In this document: in pieces, positions 50,791-59,581 of the stretch
Layout of the letters: every line of letters begins with the position of its first letter
Numbering within the stretch: position 1 is the first letter of the stretch
DNA from: Yoonia sp035117555
GTDB taxonomy: Bacteria; Pseudomonadota; Alphaproteobacteria; Rhodobacterales; Rhodobacteraceae
NCBI RefSeq assembly: GCF_035117555.1
Contig: NZ_JAYKPK010000009.1
Span: 108,986 to 172,985 of the forward strand
Direction: 5' to 3'
Length of the DNA: 64,000 bases
Position numbers and translations under genes: made by a program
Notes under the pieces: generated by a model
What the model saw: only the letters and a program-made list of their open reading frames with translations
Databases searched by the model: none
Told to the model about the DNA's origin: nothing

Positions 50791-51390
50791 ATGGCGACGG
50801 GCATGAGCAGATATCTCCGCGCACTGGCACTCTTGGTGTTCCTTGGCAGCTGCGGCGGCAGTGGGAACTTCTCGGCGCCGCGCAATCTAAACGACGCTTG
50901 CAGCATTGCGAGCGAAAGACCGCATTATTATCGCGCCTTTCAGGCGGCAGAGCGTAAATACGGCGTTCCGGTGCCGACGATGATGGCGATGATGTATCAG
51001 GAAAGCAAATTCATCGGGGATATCCGGCCACCGCATACCTATGCGCTGGGGGTGATCCCGATTGGCCGCCAGTCATCGGCGCTGGGCTATTCGCAGGCGC
51101 TGGACGGCACCTGGCGGGAATATCAGCAACAGGGCGGCGGCAGTCGTTCGCGGCGCGATAACATCAATCACGCCACCGATTTCATGGGCTGGTACATGAC
51201 CAAGACCGTGGCAGAAACCGGCGTGCCGCTGAATGATACGCGCAATCAATATCTGGCCTACCACGATGGACGGCAGGGTTATCTGCGCGGCACATGGCGG
51301 TCCAAGGCCTGGCTGATCCGTGTCGCGGATGCGGTCGCGTCGCGCGCGGTCATGTATGATGCGCAGCTGCGGGCCTGCCGCAGACGGTAA
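50791..51390 (+). CDS. lytic transglycosylase (SLT) domain lipoprotein
   Basis: A 199-residue lipoprotein. A short signal ends in the lipobox LGSC, cysteine 21 from the start used here; an ATG at 50803 would shorten the signal by four residues. The SLT-like domain has the catalytic glutamate in MMYQESKFIGD and the ALGYSQALDGTWREYQQ segment, followed by DFMGWYMTKTVAETGVPLND and YLAYHDGRQGYLRGTW. It should cleave glycan strands of peptidoglycan from the outer-membrane side. The next gene on the strand, 18 bases on, encodes another exported protein. Confidence 0.78.
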   Translation: MATGMSRYLRALALLVFLGSCGGSGNFSAPRNLNDACSIASERPHYYRAFQAAERKYGVPVPTMMAMMYQESKFIGDIRPPHTYALGVIPIGRQSSALGYSQALDGTWREYQQQGGGSRSRRDNINHATDFMGWYMTKTVAETGVPLNDTRNQYLAYHDGRQGYLRGTWRSKAWLIRVADAVASRAVMYDAQLRACRRR

Positions 51391-51408
51391 TCTGATCGTA
51401 TAGGAAAC

Positions 51409-52026
51409 ATGACGATGGTCTATGGTAAGCTGATTGCAGCTGGTCTTTTCGGACTGACATTGGCCGCACCGGCGATGGCAGAAACGGTCAGTTGCACGAC
51501 CAATATCGAGGGCGAGCCCTACGAGATATTCTATGACGATTCTGAGCCCTATTATTCGTCCTTCCGGGAACGGATCTTCAGCCGTGGCACCTGCCCCGGT
51601 GCCGTTGTGGTGGCCTATCTGACGCCAGAGCTGACGCAGGAAGAACGGCAGGTGTTCTGTTCCAACTACGATTCGGCGACCCGCAGCCATTCCATGCCTG
51701 CCCAAGGGCGGCGCGATGCTTACGGTCGATGCGTGGAACCGTCGCGCACGTGTCGGGTGGTGAACACCACGCGCGATCAGGCGATGAATCTGGTCGGGCT
51801 GGGCAATGAGGTGGAAGATGCCACCGTGACCAGCCGCTTGTCATCGACCGTGTCTGCTGTGACCCATAGCTCGGGCGCGATGGTGCTGTCGGGCACGTCG
51901 AGCACGATCACCGGGTTGCTGTCATCGGCTGGCGCAGCTGTCGGTGCGCCTGTCATGCTGGCAGGTGCGGCAGCGAGTGTCGTGGTGATCGGCGGCGCGG
52001 TCTATCTGTGCGGGGAAGATGATTGA
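51409..52026 (+). CDS. exported protein of unknown function
   Basis: A 205-residue protein with a clear Sec signal (MTMVYGKLIAAGLFGLTLAAPAMA, cut before ET). It has cysteines at SCTTN, RGTCPG, VFCSNY, GRCVEP and RTCRVV that could form disulfides. A Ser/Thr/Gly-rich stretch follows, then a hydrophobic C-terminus (VMLAGAAASVVVIGGAVYLC) that could insert in a membrane. No family is recognised. It lies 18 bases after the transglycosylase gene and ends at a strong terminator, so the two form one transcript and may act together at the envelope. Confidence 0.7.
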   Translation: MTMVYGKLIAAGLFGLTLAAPAMAETVSCTTNIEGEPYEIFYDDSEPYYSSFRERIFSRGTCPGAVVVAYLTPELTQEERQVFCSNYDSATRSHSMPAQGRRDAYGRCVEPSRTCRVVNTTRDQAMNLVGLGNEVEDATVTSRLSSTVSAVTHSSGAMVLSGTSSTITGLLSSAGAAVGAPVMLAGAAASVVVIGGAVYLCGEDD

Positions 52027-52052
52027 TCGGGCGGCCTACGCAACCCTGACAG

Positions 52053-52083
52053 AAAAAGGGCGCCCCCGCAGGGCGCCCTTTTT
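52053..52083. terminator. bidirectional terminator between the exported-protein and lolA genes
   Basis: AAAAAGGGCGCCC and GGGCGCCCTTTTT pair perfectly over 13 bases around a CCGCA loop. The A-run on one side and T-run on the other let it stop transcription from both convergent genes. Confidence 0.95.
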
Positions 52084-52099
52084 CGTGTGACTGGCCGGT

Positions 52100-52708
52100 T
52101 TATTCGAATCCACGCCGGCGCATCTCGGCATTGATGTTGAACATGATGTCGCCGATATCGCCGCCGGCCTGCAGATCGTTCAGAACCAGCGTGGTCTGAC
52201 TGCCCATGTCATCGGTGATGATCCATTGCCGCAACTCGACCGGGTTGGCGGTAAAGACCAGCTGAATATTGCCATATTGCGGATTATCGGGGTCCTGTGC
52301 GGTGACCGTCGTGGTCGTACCGTCAGATGTTGTGCCGGTGACCATGCGTGCCGCGCTCAGGTCCACATTGCGTTGCAGAATGATGTTCAGCGGTGTCTGA
52401 TTCAGCGGATAGCGGTCCGGCCCGGCGTTGGAGCGGGGATCAAAGATCGCGACCTGCCCGCCGCTGGCCATGACCAGCGATTCCTCGGGCGGGTTATATT
52501 CAAACCGGATCCGGCCGGGGCGTTTGATGTAGATTTGACCGGTCGACAAGGTGCCGTCGCCGTTGATCTGGGTAAATCCCCCCTGTGCCGTCTGCAATTG
52601 GTTCAGATAATCGGAAATCTGCGGCAGGGTCAGCTGCTGCGCCGAGGCGCCGACAGCAAAGACCGACAGGGCGAAGGTCATAAGAAGGGTGATGATGCGC
52701 GTTTTCAT
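52100..52708 (-). CDS. lolA: outer-membrane lipoprotein carrier protein LolA
   Basis: The periplasmic chaperone that carries lipoproteins from LolCDE to the outer membrane. The 202-residue protein has a signal peptide (MKTRIITLLMTFALSVFAVGASA) and the family pattern of beta strands: GGFTQINGDGTLSTGQIYIKRPGRIRFEYNPP (about 46-77), LVMASGGQVAIFDPRSN and LNIILQRNVDLS. The ATG at 52708 has GAGG eight bases before it. The alphaproteobacterial version diverges from E. coli LolA but is clear. Confidence 0.85.
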   Translation of the reverse strand: MKTRIITLLMTFALSVFAVGASAQQLTLPQISDYLNQLQTAQGGFTQINGDGTLSTGQIYIKRPGRIRFEYNPPEESLVMASGGQVAIFDPRSNAGPDRYPLNQTPLNIILQRNVDLSAARMVTGTTSDGTTTTVTAQDPDNPQYGNIQLVFTANPVELRQWIITDDMGSQTTLVLNDLQAGGDIGDIMFNINAEMRRRGFE

Positions 52709-52780
52709 AGGCAATACCTCTGTAGCTTGAAGGGCTTTTGCACCCTGTTGATCTCGGCCACAACAGCAGGTGGTCCTGCG

Positions 52781-53917
52781 CTAAGCGATATCATGCCGGA
52801 TGTTTCCCGATAACGGCTGCAACATCAGGTCTGCGTCCAGCCAGATCAGATCGGACAGCGCGCGCCCGGTGACAGAGCCCAGATGGGCAGCCCCGAGCAG
52901 GTCTGCCGGGGCGGTGATGACCATCTGCAGCGCCTGTTCCAAGGGCAGCCCGACCGGGCCTGCCAGCCGCTGCAGGCCGGACAGCATGGTGCAATGCGCG
53001 CCTGCCAGATTGCCCTCGGCATTGATCAGCCGCCCGTTTTGCAGACGGATCGTCTGGCCGTAAAGGTCGAAGTGATCCGGCCCGCCGACCGTGGGCATCG
53101 CATCGGAGACCAGCATCATCCGCCCGGCGACAGGGCGCGCCCGACAGGCCAGCGCCACCATCGCATCCGCCACATGCACGCCATCGCAGATGATCCCGAC
53201 ATAGGCGTCACTGCTGATCGCAGCCCCCACCAGCCCCGGCGCGCGGCCCTGCATCTGCGACATGGCGTTGAACAGATGGGTCACCGACCGCGCGCCTGCG
53301 GCAAAGCCAGTCCGTGCCTGATCCGCCGTTGCATCGGAATGCCCCAAGGAGACGATCACACCCATTGCGGTCAGGGCAGTGATCTGACCGGGGCTGACGA
53401 TTTCTGGCGCGAGGGTGATCATGATGGCGACATCGGCGCGGCGCAGGTCGCGGATGATCTGCATCGTGGCGTCATCCAGCGGGCGGATATAGGCCTCTGC
53501 ATGGGTCCCCCGGCGTGATAGCGCGATATGCGGGCCTTCGATATGCAGCCCCGCGAAACCGGGCAGATCACGCGAAGCGAGGACGGCCTGTGCAGCGCGG
53601 CCCAGCACCGCAGGCGTGTCGGTGATCACGGTCGGCATCAGTGCCACCGTGCCGAACCGGCGATGCGCTGCGATGATCGCCTTGATCCCCGCCAGATCGG
53701 GCGCATGGTTGAACAGCACCCCGCCGCCGCCATTGACCTGCAGATCAACAAAGCCGGGGCTCAGGACCCCCGGCACGTTCCGGCGCGGCTGATCCTGCGG
53801 CACATCGGCCAGATCACAGATCGCCGTGACCTGCCCAGCCATGACGCAAAGCGCCTTGTCCTGATGCAGGCGCCCGGCGTCAAAGACCTGCGCAGGGATG
53901 ATCCAGCCATCATCCAT
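52781..53917 (-). CDS. nagA: N-acetylglucosamine-6-phosphate deacetylase
   Basis: Deacetylates GlcNAc-6-phosphate in aminosugar and cell-wall recycling. The 378-residue amidohydrolase has the metal motifs SPGFVDLQVNGGGGV, GLHIEGPHI (metal Glu, about 130), SLGHSDAT and VTHLFNAMS (metal His), and the catalytic Asp in MLVSDAMPTVGG (about 275). The ATG at 53917 overlaps the nagK stop by eight bases; the open frame to 53959 lies inside nagK. Coupled to the kinase gene, it gives a two-step GlcNAc-to-GlcN6P pathway. Confidence 0.92.
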   Translation of the reverse strand: MDDGWIIPAQVFDAGRLHQDKALCVMAGQVTAICDLADVPQDQPRRNVPGVLSPGFVDLQVNGGGGVLFNHAPDLAGIKAIIAAHRRFGTVALMPTVITDTPAVLGRAAQAVLASRDLPGFAGLHIEGPHIALSRRGTHAEAYIRPLDDATMQIIRDLRRADVAIMITLAPEIVSPGQITALTAMGVIVSLGHSDATADQARTGFAAGARSVTHLFNAMSQMQGRAPGLVGAAISSDAYVGIICDGVHVADAMVALACRARPVAGRMMLVSDAMPTVGGPDHFDLYGQTIRLQNGRLINAEGNLAGAHCTMLSGLQRLAGPVGLPLEQALQMVITAPADLLGAAHLGSVTGRALSDLIWLDADLMLQPLSGNIRHDIA

Positions 53918-54818
53918 GCGCCACCTGCCAGGCCGCATAGGCGGCACCACGTGCGCCACTTTCCGCGCCGCCTGCCGCGCGCAGGATCACCGGGCTGGCG
54001 AAACCCTGAAACTGTGCCTGCGCGACGGCAATCGTCAGATCACTGGCAAGGTCGGGAATATCCGACATCCCGCCGCCCAGAACGATGCAGGCGGGATCGA
54101 GCGTCAGCGTCAATGTCTGGATCAGGTCAGCAGTCAGCGCGCACCAGACCCGCCAGACGGCCTGCATCCGGCGGTCTGTGCCGCGCGCCGCGATGATCTG
54201 AGGGGCGGTCAGAGCCCTGCCGGTCATCATCGTGGCAATCCGTGCCAGCCCTGCCCCGCTGATCAGCGTCTCGATACATCCCTGCCTGCCGCAGGGGCAA
54301 TCCAGCACCGGCAGCCCGTGCCGCTGCACCAGATGCGCGGGAGCGGCGATATGGCCGACTTCACCGCCGGTGCCGCTCACCCCGCCCTGCAACATACCAG
54401 ACTGCACGAAACCGCCGCCGACACCGGTGCCCAGCACCAGCGCGAAGACGCTGTCATAACTGCGGCCTGCGCCAAAGACCGCCTCGGACAAGGCCAGCGC
54501 GCGGCTGTCATTGAGATAGGTGACAGGGCGGTCCAGCGCGACGCTCAGATCCGATGGCAAAGGCTGACCAGTCGCGGCAAGATTGGCCGCCAGGACAAGC
54601 CCGTCACGCGGATTGACCGCACCTGCGGCACCGATGCCGATTGGCAGGGGCTGGCCCGCGATCTGATCGGCCCAAAGGGCAAGGTCCTGCAATGCCGCGC
54701 AGAGCGCCGGATAGCTGTCCGGCGTGCCGACGCGCCGCCGTTCGACCAGCGCCCAATCCGCATCAAAGACCTGCGCTTCGATTTTGGTGCCGCCCAGATC
54801 AATGCCCAGCGCGATCAT
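53910..54818 (-). CDS. nagK: ROK-family N-acetylglucosamine kinase
   Basis: Phosphorylates GlcNAc at O6. The 302-residue ROK protein has IALGIDLGGTKIEAQVFD at the N-terminus, the catalytic Asp in LNDSRALALSE (about 105), LGTGVGGGFV, the EVGH motif, and the zinc-binding CPCGRQGC (about 178-185). The start MIALGIDL is taken at 54818; upstream in-frame codons encode unrelated sequence. It overlaps nagA, which supports GlcNAc rather than another hexose as substrate. Confidence 0.87.
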   Translation of the reverse strand: MIALGIDLGGTKIEAQVFDADWALVERRRVGTPDSYPALCAALQDLALWADQIAGQPLPIGIGAAGAVNPRDGLVLAANLAATGQPLPSDLSVALDRPVTYLNDSRALALSEAVFGAGRSYDSVFALVLGTGVGGGFVQSGMLQGGVSGTGGEVGHIAAPAHLVQRHGLPVLDCPCGRQGCIETLISGAGLARIATMMTGRALTAPQIIAARGTDRRMQAVWRVWCALTADLIQTLTLTLDPACIVLGGGMSDIPDLASDLTIAVAQAQFQGFASPVILRAAGGAESGARGAAYAAWQVAHG

Positions 54819-54943
54819 TGCGCAGTGCGGAAACAGGAGGGATGACAGAGGCGTCTCATAGCGAAGAGTGATGCCGCAAAGGCGGGTCGGCATCAAGCAG
54901 AGCTTGCGGGCAGGTTGCGGTTCAGTTTCTTGCGGCAGGACCG

Positions 54944-55807
54944 TCAGATCTGCGGTGGATCGGTGCTCGGCAGGCCCGTCGCAAGGGCCGCAAAATCAAA
55001 CAGCTTGGGGTCGAGCAGATGTGAGGGCCGCGCATTCATCAGCGCGCGGAACATCACTTGCCTGCGACCGGGGCTGTTTTTCTCCCAGCCATCAAGGATC
55101 TGCTTGACCTGCTGACGCTGCAAACCGTCCTGCGACCCGCACAGATCGCAGGGGATGATCGGATATTGCATCGCTTGTGCGAATTTTTCACAATCCACCT
55201 CGGCCACATAGGCCAGCGGACGGTAGAGGAACAGATCGCCTTCTTCGTTCACCAGTTTCGGCGGCATGGTCGCAAGGCGGCCACCATGAAACAGGTTCAT
55301 AAAGAACGTCTCAAGGATATCATCGCGGTGATGGCCCAGCACGACGGCGGAACAGCCTTCTTCGCGCGCGACACGGTAAAGATTGCCGCGCCGTAGCCGC
55401 GAACACAAAGCGCAGAAGGTGCGCCCTGCCGGCACCTTGTCCATGACGATGGAATAGGTGTCCTGATATTCGATCCGGTGCGGCACGCCCATGCGTTCGA
55501 GAAATTCCGGCAGGACTGTCGCGGGAAAGCCCGGCTGTCCCTGATCGAGATTGCAGGCCAGCAGATCGACCGGCAGCAGGCCGCGCCATTTCAATTCATG
55601 GAGCACGGCGAGAAGGGTATAGCTGTCCTTGCCACCCGACAAGCAGACCAGCCATTTGGGCGTGGTGCCGTCGCTGCGCCGGTCGATCATGGCGTATTGG
55701 TCTATCGCCTCGCGCGTCTGGCGCACGATCCGTTTGCGGAGCTTTTTGAACTCCGTCGTGCTGGGCGCGCCTTCGAACAGCTTGTGGATTTCGGATTCAT
55801 CTAACAT
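54944..55807 (-). CDS. ttcA: tRNA 2-thiocytidine biosynthesis protein TtcA
   Basis: Adds sulfur at cytidine 32 of certain tRNAs using ATP and an iron-sulfur cluster. The 287-residue protein has the PP-loop SGGKDS (57-62) and the cysteine pairs CALC (132-135) and CDLC (220-223), which bind the cluster. LGHHRDDILETFFMNLFHGG also matches. The start at 55807 gives the family N-terminus. It stands divergent from a DUF3833 lipoprotein gene. Confidence 0.93.
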   Translation of the reverse strand: MLDESEIHKLFEGAPSTTEFKKLRKRIVRQTREAIDQYAMIDRRSDGTTPKWLVCLSGGKDSYTLLAVLHELKWRGLLPVDLLACNLDQGQPGFPATVLPEFLERMGVPHRIEYQDTYSIVMDKVPAGRTFCALCSRLRRGNLYRVAREEGCSAVVLGHHRDDILETFFMNLFHGGRLATMPPKLVNEEGDLFLYRPLAYVAEVDCEKFAQAMQYPIIPCDLCGSQDGLQRQQVKQILDGWEKNSPGRRQVMFRALMNARPSHLLDPKLFDFAALATGLPSTDPPQI

Positions 55808-55894
55808 GCGCGGGATATGCCAGAGGATCGCCTGTCTGCCTAGAGGCATCCGAACAGCCGCGCAAAGCGTATCAATGAAAACCCGGAGAATATG

Positions 55895-56434
55895 ATGCGC
55901 CTGATTGCCTTTGTCGCCCTGCTGTTTCTTGCTGCCTGCACCGGCAAACCATCCTTCGATGATCCGGCGCTGAGCGACAGGCAGCTGAATCTAGAGGAAT
56001 TCTTTGACGGTGATTTCGTCGCCTATGGCCAGTTTCAGGATATCCTTGGCACCGTGCGGCGCAGTTTTGTGGTAAACATCGCCGGTGATTGGGATGGCGA
56101 ACGTCTGCGGCTGGTGGAGGATTTCGTGTATGAGGACGGGTCCACCGAACAGCGGATCTGGACCTTGGTCAAGACCGGCCCGGATACTTGGGAAGGCACA
56201 GCGCCGGGCGTGATCGGCACAGCGACCGGGCGCGAACAGGACAATCGGTTCAACTGGCAATATGAGATTGATCTGCCGATCCCGTCAGCCGATGGCACGG
56301 CAGAGACTTTGCGCGTCACGTTTGACGACTGGATGTGGCTGCTGACAGAGGATCGTTTGCTCAACCTCGCCTATGTCAAACGTTTCGGGTTCGATATCGG
56401 CACGGTGACGATTTCATTCGAAAAGCTGAATTAA
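55895..56434 (+). CDS. DUF3833 family lipoprotein
   Basis: A 179-residue lipoprotein: signal MRLIAFVALLFLAAC with lipobox Cys15, then the DUF3833 pattern LEEFFDGDFVAYGQFQDILGTVRRSF, WTLVKTGPDTWEGTAPGVIG and LTEDRLLNLAYVKRFGFDIGTVTISF. The fold is probably a small beta barrel. Its role is unknown. The ATG at 55895 is better spaced from GGAGAA than the one at 55892. Its end overlaps yidD on the other strand by four bases. Confidence 0.8.
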   Translation: MRLIAFVALLFLAACTGKPSFDDPALSDRQLNLEEFFDGDFVAYGQFQDILGTVRRSFVVNIAGDWDGERLRLVEDFVYEDGSTEQRIWTLVKTGPDTWEGTAPGVIGTATGREQDNRFNWQYEIDLPIPSADGTAETLRVTFDDWMWLLTEDRLLNLAYVKRFGFDIGTVTISFEKLN

Positions 56435-56652
56435 TCCGGCACGTTATCAATGCCGCTGCCGCCCCAGGGATGGCAGCGCAGGATGCGACGGATCGTCAGA
56501 TAACCGCCCTTGATCGCGCCATGTTTTTCCAGCGATTCCAGCGCATAGGCCGAACAGGTCGGGTGATAGCGGCAATTGAACCCGACCCAAGGTGAAAAGA
56601 TCAGCCGGTAGGCGCGGACTGGCAAGGCCAGAACATAGGCCAGCGGTGTCAT
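56431..56652 (-). CDS. yidD: membrane protein insertion efficiency factor YidD
   Basis: A 73-residue protein with the complete family core FSPWVGFNCRYHPTCSAYALESLEKHGAIKGGYLTIRRILRCHPW. YidD aids YidC-dependent membrane insertion. It overlaps the rnpA stop by four bases (ATGA), giving the conserved rpmH-rnpA-yidD order. yidC does not follow, because the convergent DUF3833 gene intervenes. Confidence 0.94.
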   Translation of the reverse strand: MTPLAYVLALPVRAYRLIFSPWVGFNCRYHPTCSAYALESLEKHGAIKGGYLTIRRILRCHPWGGSGIDNVPD

Positions 56653-57041
56653 GTATGCACCTTGCGCAAGGCGCGGCGCAGATCGGCGACCAGCGTGTCA
56701 AAGGGTAAAGTTGCGGTGATCCCATGCCGTCCGACCAGCACGTAATCCCAGCCGTCGCGCCCGTGTTCCGGCAGGACCAGCCGCGCGACCTCGCGCAGGC
56801 GGCGTTTGGCGCGGTTGCGGGCCACCGCATTGCCGACTTTCTTGGAACAGGTGAAACCGACGCGCAGGCCATCGGCCTCACCTTCCGCGCGTTTGCGCGC
56901 TTGCAGGTGAATGCCCGGCGTGCCTTGCCGCAAAGCGTTGGAGGCGCGGACAAAATCGGCGCGTTTGGTCAGGACCTGCAGACAAACGGAAACCGCCGGA
57001 AGCCCTGTCTTAGGCGCAACCGGCGGTTTCAAAACGCTCAA
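56649..57041 (-). CDS. rnpA: ribonuclease P protein component
   Basis: The basic protein subunit of RNase P. The C-terminal part has the RNR signature GFTCSKKVGNAVARNRAKRRLREVARL (about 69-95 in the form given), preceded by LTKRADFVRASNA. No ATG lies near the expected start. A TTG at 57041 (130 residues) or 57032 is likely, 14 or more bases after the rpmH stop. The open frame to 57215 runs through rpmH and is not used. Start choice is uncertain. Confidence 0.88.
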   Translation of the reverse strand: MSVLKPPVAPKTGLPAVSVCLQVLTKRADFVRASNALRQGTPGIHLQARKRAEGEADGLRVGFTCSKKVGNAVARNRAKRRLREVARLVLPEHGRDGWDYVLVGRHGITATLPFDTLVADLRRALRKVHT

Positions 57042-57055
57042 GTCGAAAGCGGCGC

Positions 57056-57190
57056 TTACGCGCTCAGCTTTGCACGGCCTTTGGCGCGGCGTGCATTCAG
57101 GATCTTGCGACCAGCTTTGGTGGCCATGCGTGCGCGAAAGCCGTGGCGGTTCTTGCGAACCCGGTTGGATGGTTGGAACGTACGCTTCAT
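57056..57190 (-). CDS. rpmH: 50S ribosomal protein L34
   Basis: A 44-residue basic protein, MKRTFQPSNRVRKNRHGFRA then RMATKAGRKILNARRAKGRA, the canonical L34. It is too short to stand out by length and was read directly from the minus strand; GGAGG lies upstream of the ATG. First gene of rpmH-rnpA-yidD. Confidence 0.97.
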   Translation of the reverse strand: MKRTFQPSNRVRKNRHGFRARMATKAGRKILNARRAKGRAKLSA

Positions 57191-57257
57191 CGCGTGTCCT
57201 CCGGTTGAAGGCCAAACCCTGAACAGGATTCGAGGCCGTACTACATTTCAGACCTGC

Positions 57258-57286
57258 TCCTTAGAGGGGGCATGACGCCCTGTCAA
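57258..57286 (-). promoter_or_regulatory. rpmH promoter candidate
   Basis: On the minus strand TTGACA (57286-57281) is a perfect -35 box. TAAGGA (57263-57258), 17 bases on, is a modest -10 box. It lies about 70 bases before rpmH. Confidence 0.45.
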
Positions 57287-57421
57287 CGCGGTTGGCCCAA
57301 GATTTCTAAGCCGGGCGGCTGAAACATCCCGACACGGCACATCAATGCGGCGTGATACGGCTATCGCGTATGGCACAATGCAGGCATCAAGACCGCAACT
57401 GCCGATGACCGAAAGTTTTTC

Positions 57422-58144
57422 ATGTCTGATCAAGCCGAAAACCCCCTGCTGCGCAAGCTGCCGCTGATCGTGATTCTGATCGTCGCGCTGGCTGGCGCAT
57501 TTTACCTGCGCGACTATCTGACCTTTCAGGCGCTGGCCGACAACCGCGAGGCTTTGCTGGCCTTTCGCGATGAAAATTATCTGCTGAGCGTGCTGGGCTT
57601 TATCGCCGCCTACATCGTGATCGTCGCCTTTTCCCTGCCCGGTGCCACGATTGCCACGCTGACCGGGGGTTTTTTATTCGCGACCTTCCCCGGTGCGCTG
57701 TTCAACGTGATTGGTGCGACTTTGGGCGCGGTCATCATCTTTCAGGCGGCCCGCTGGGGGCTGGGGGAAAAGCTGGCCGCGAAAATGGAAGCCTCTGACG
57801 GGATGGTCAAACGGATCAAGGACGGGATCGACGCCAATCAATGGGAAATGCTGTTCCTGATCAGGCTGGTCCCCGCCGTGCCGTTCTTTGTCGCCAATCT
57901 GGTGCCTGCCTTGGTCGGGGTGCCGCTGGTCCGATTTGCGATCACCACCTTTCTGGGGATCATTCCGGGCGGTGTGGTCTATACTTCGGTCGGTGCTGGC
58001 TTGGGCGAGGTTTTTGCCCGTGGCGAGACGCCCAATCTTGGCATCATCTTTGAACCGGCCATCCTGCTGCCTATCTTGGGTCTGTGCGCCTTGGCCGCAC
58101 TGCCGATCCTCATCAAAGCCCTGCGGGGCAAGAAAGGTCTTTAG
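57422..58144 (+). CDS. TVP38/TMEM64 (VTT/DedA-like) family membrane protein
   Basis: A 240-residue integral membrane protein. It has an N-terminal span (LPLIVILIVALAGAFYL), then the VTT-domain core with SLPGATIATLTGGFLFATFPGALFNVIGATLGAVIIF and the re-entrant-loop region LIRLVPAVPFFVANLVPALVGV (about 145-165), ending in a C-terminal span and a basic tail. VTT proteins are linked to lipid scrambling and membrane homeostasis. It ends three bases before the flavoprotein gene, a tight operon. Confidence 0.88.
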   Translation: MSDQAENPLLRKLPLIVILIVALAGAFYLRDYLTFQALADNREALLAFRDENYLLSVLGFIAAYIVIVAFSLPGATIATLTGGFLFATFPGALFNVIGATLGAVIIFQAARWGLGEKLAAKMEASDGMVKRIKDGIDANQWEMLFLIRLVPAVPFFVANLVPALVGVPLVRFAITTFLGIIPGGVVYTSVGAGLGEVFARGETPNLGIIFEPAILLPILGLCALAALPILIKALRGKKGL

Positions 58145-58147
58145 ATC

Positions 58148-59566
58148 ATGAACCGGATCAAGACGGATATCTGTATCATCGGTGCAGGCTCTGCCGGGCT
58201 GTCGGTCGCGGCAGGGGCGGTGCAGATGGGCGCCAAGGTGGTGCTGATCGAAGGCCATAAGATGGGCGGCGATTGCCTGAATTATGGCTGTGTGCCGTCC
58301 AAGGCGCTGATCGCCTCGGCCAAACAGGCCTATGCGATGGGGCATGGCGCGCCTTTGGGGATCGCCGCGGCCCAGCCGCAGGTCGATTACGCCGCCACCA
58401 AGGACCATATCGCCGATGTCATCGCCACCATTGCGCCGGTCGATAGTGTCGAGCGGTTTGAAGGGCTGGGTGTGCAGGTCATTCAGGACTTCGCCCGGTT
58501 CATTTCCAAAACCGAGGTGCAGGCCGGTGACAATGTCATCACCGCGCGCCGCTTTGTCGTCGCGACAGGGTCCGGCCCCTTGGTGCCGCCGATCCCCGGT
58601 CTGGCGGATGTCACTTATTACACCAATGAAACTTTGTTCGACCTGCGTGAAAAGCCGGATCATCTGATCATCATCGGCGGCGGCCCGATTGGGATGGAAA
58701 TGGCGCAGGCGCATCGGCGGCTCGGCTGCACGGTAACAGTCATTGAAGGTGCCAAGGCGCTTGGCAAAGATGATCCCGAAACTGCCGGTATCGTGCTGCA
58801 TACACTGCGCGATGAAGGTGTGACGATCATCGAGGATGCACAGGCCGAGAATGTCAGTGCCGAGGGCGACCAGATCACGGTCCAGACGCCGAAAGGTGCC
58901 GTGACCGGATCACACCTGCTGATCGCGGTCGGGCGCAAGGTGAATGTCGACAAGCTGGGCCTTGAGGACGGCGGCATCGCTTACAACAGCAAAGGGCTGA
59001 AGGTCGGCCCCAATCTGCGGTCTATCACCAACCGGCGGGTCTATGCCGCCGGTGATGTCGCTGGTGGGCTGCAATTCACCCATCTGGCGGGCTATCACGC
59101 CAGCGTGCTGATCCGGTCGCTGGTCCTTGGCCTGCCGTCAAAACAACGCACTGACCATATCCCTTGGGCCACCTATACCGACCCTGAACTGGCGCAGGTC
59201 GGCCTGACCGAGGCACAGGCGAAAAAGAAATACGGGCCAAAGCTCGAGGTCGTCCGCGCCGATTTCCACCACAATGACCGGCTGATCGCCGAACGCAAAA
59301 CCAAGGGGCTGATCAAGGTCATGGTGGTCAAAGGCCGCCCTGTCGGCGCGTCCATCGCTGGCCCGATGGCCGGCGAGCTGATCGGGATCTGGGCCATGGC
59401 CATCGCCAATGGCATGAAAATGTCTGCCATTGCCACGACAGTTTTGCCCTATCCGACCGTAGGAGAGGTTAACAAACGGGCTGCAGGTGCTTATTTTAGC
59501 CCAAGACTTTTTGAAAACCCCATTGTAAAGCGGGTTGTCGGTCTGGTGCAGCGGTATCTGCCATGA
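58148..59566 (+). CDS. pyridine nucleotide-disulfide oxidoreductase (mercuric reductase/lipoamide dehydrogenase-like)
   Basis: A 472-residue FAD enzyme. FAD-binding CIIGAGSAGLSVAAGA (about 9-24), the redox-active disulfide GGDCLNYGCVPSKAL (about 40-54), the NAD-binding IIGGGPIGMEMAQAHRR (about 175-191), RVYAAGDVAGG, and a C-terminal dimer domain. It lacks the extra N-terminal metal-binding domain and the C-terminal cysteine pair of true MerA, so mercury reduction is unlikely. It follows a TVP38 gene and precedes a histidine kinase. Electron acceptor unknown. Confidence 0.85.
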   Translation: MNRIKTDICIIGAGSAGLSVAAGAVQMGAKVVLIEGHKMGGDCLNYGCVPSKALIASAKQAYAMGHGAPLGIAAAQPQVDYAATKDHIADVIATIAPVDSVERFEGLGVQVIQDFARFISKTEVQAGDNVITARRFVVATGSGPLVPPIPGLADVTYYTNETLFDLREKPDHLIIIGGGPIGMEMAQAHRRLGCTVTVIEGAKALGKDDPETAGIVLHTLRDEGVTIIEDAQAENVSAEGDQITVQTPKGAVTGSHLLIAVGRKVNVDKLGLEDGGIAYNSKGLKVGPNLRSITNRRVYAAGDVAGGLQFTHLAGYHASVLIRSLVLGLPSKQRTDHIPWATYTDPELAQVGLTEAQAKKKYGPKLEVVRADFHHNDRLIAERKTKGLIKVMVVKGRPVGASIAGPMAGELIGIWAMAIANGMKMSAIATTVLPYPTVGEVNKRAAGAYFSPRLFENPIVKRVVGLVQRYLP

Positions 59567-59581
59567 CCTTTGCGAGGCGGA

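Noticed and set aside
56431..57286. chromosomal origin near rpmH-rnpA
   Set aside because: In many bacteria oriC and dnaA adjoin rpmH, but I see no dnaA gene or DnaA-box cluster here.
58148..59566. true mercuric reductase (MerA)
   Set aside because: The redox disulfide is present, but the C-terminal cysteine pair and N-terminal metal domain of MerA are missing, and no mer genes are near.
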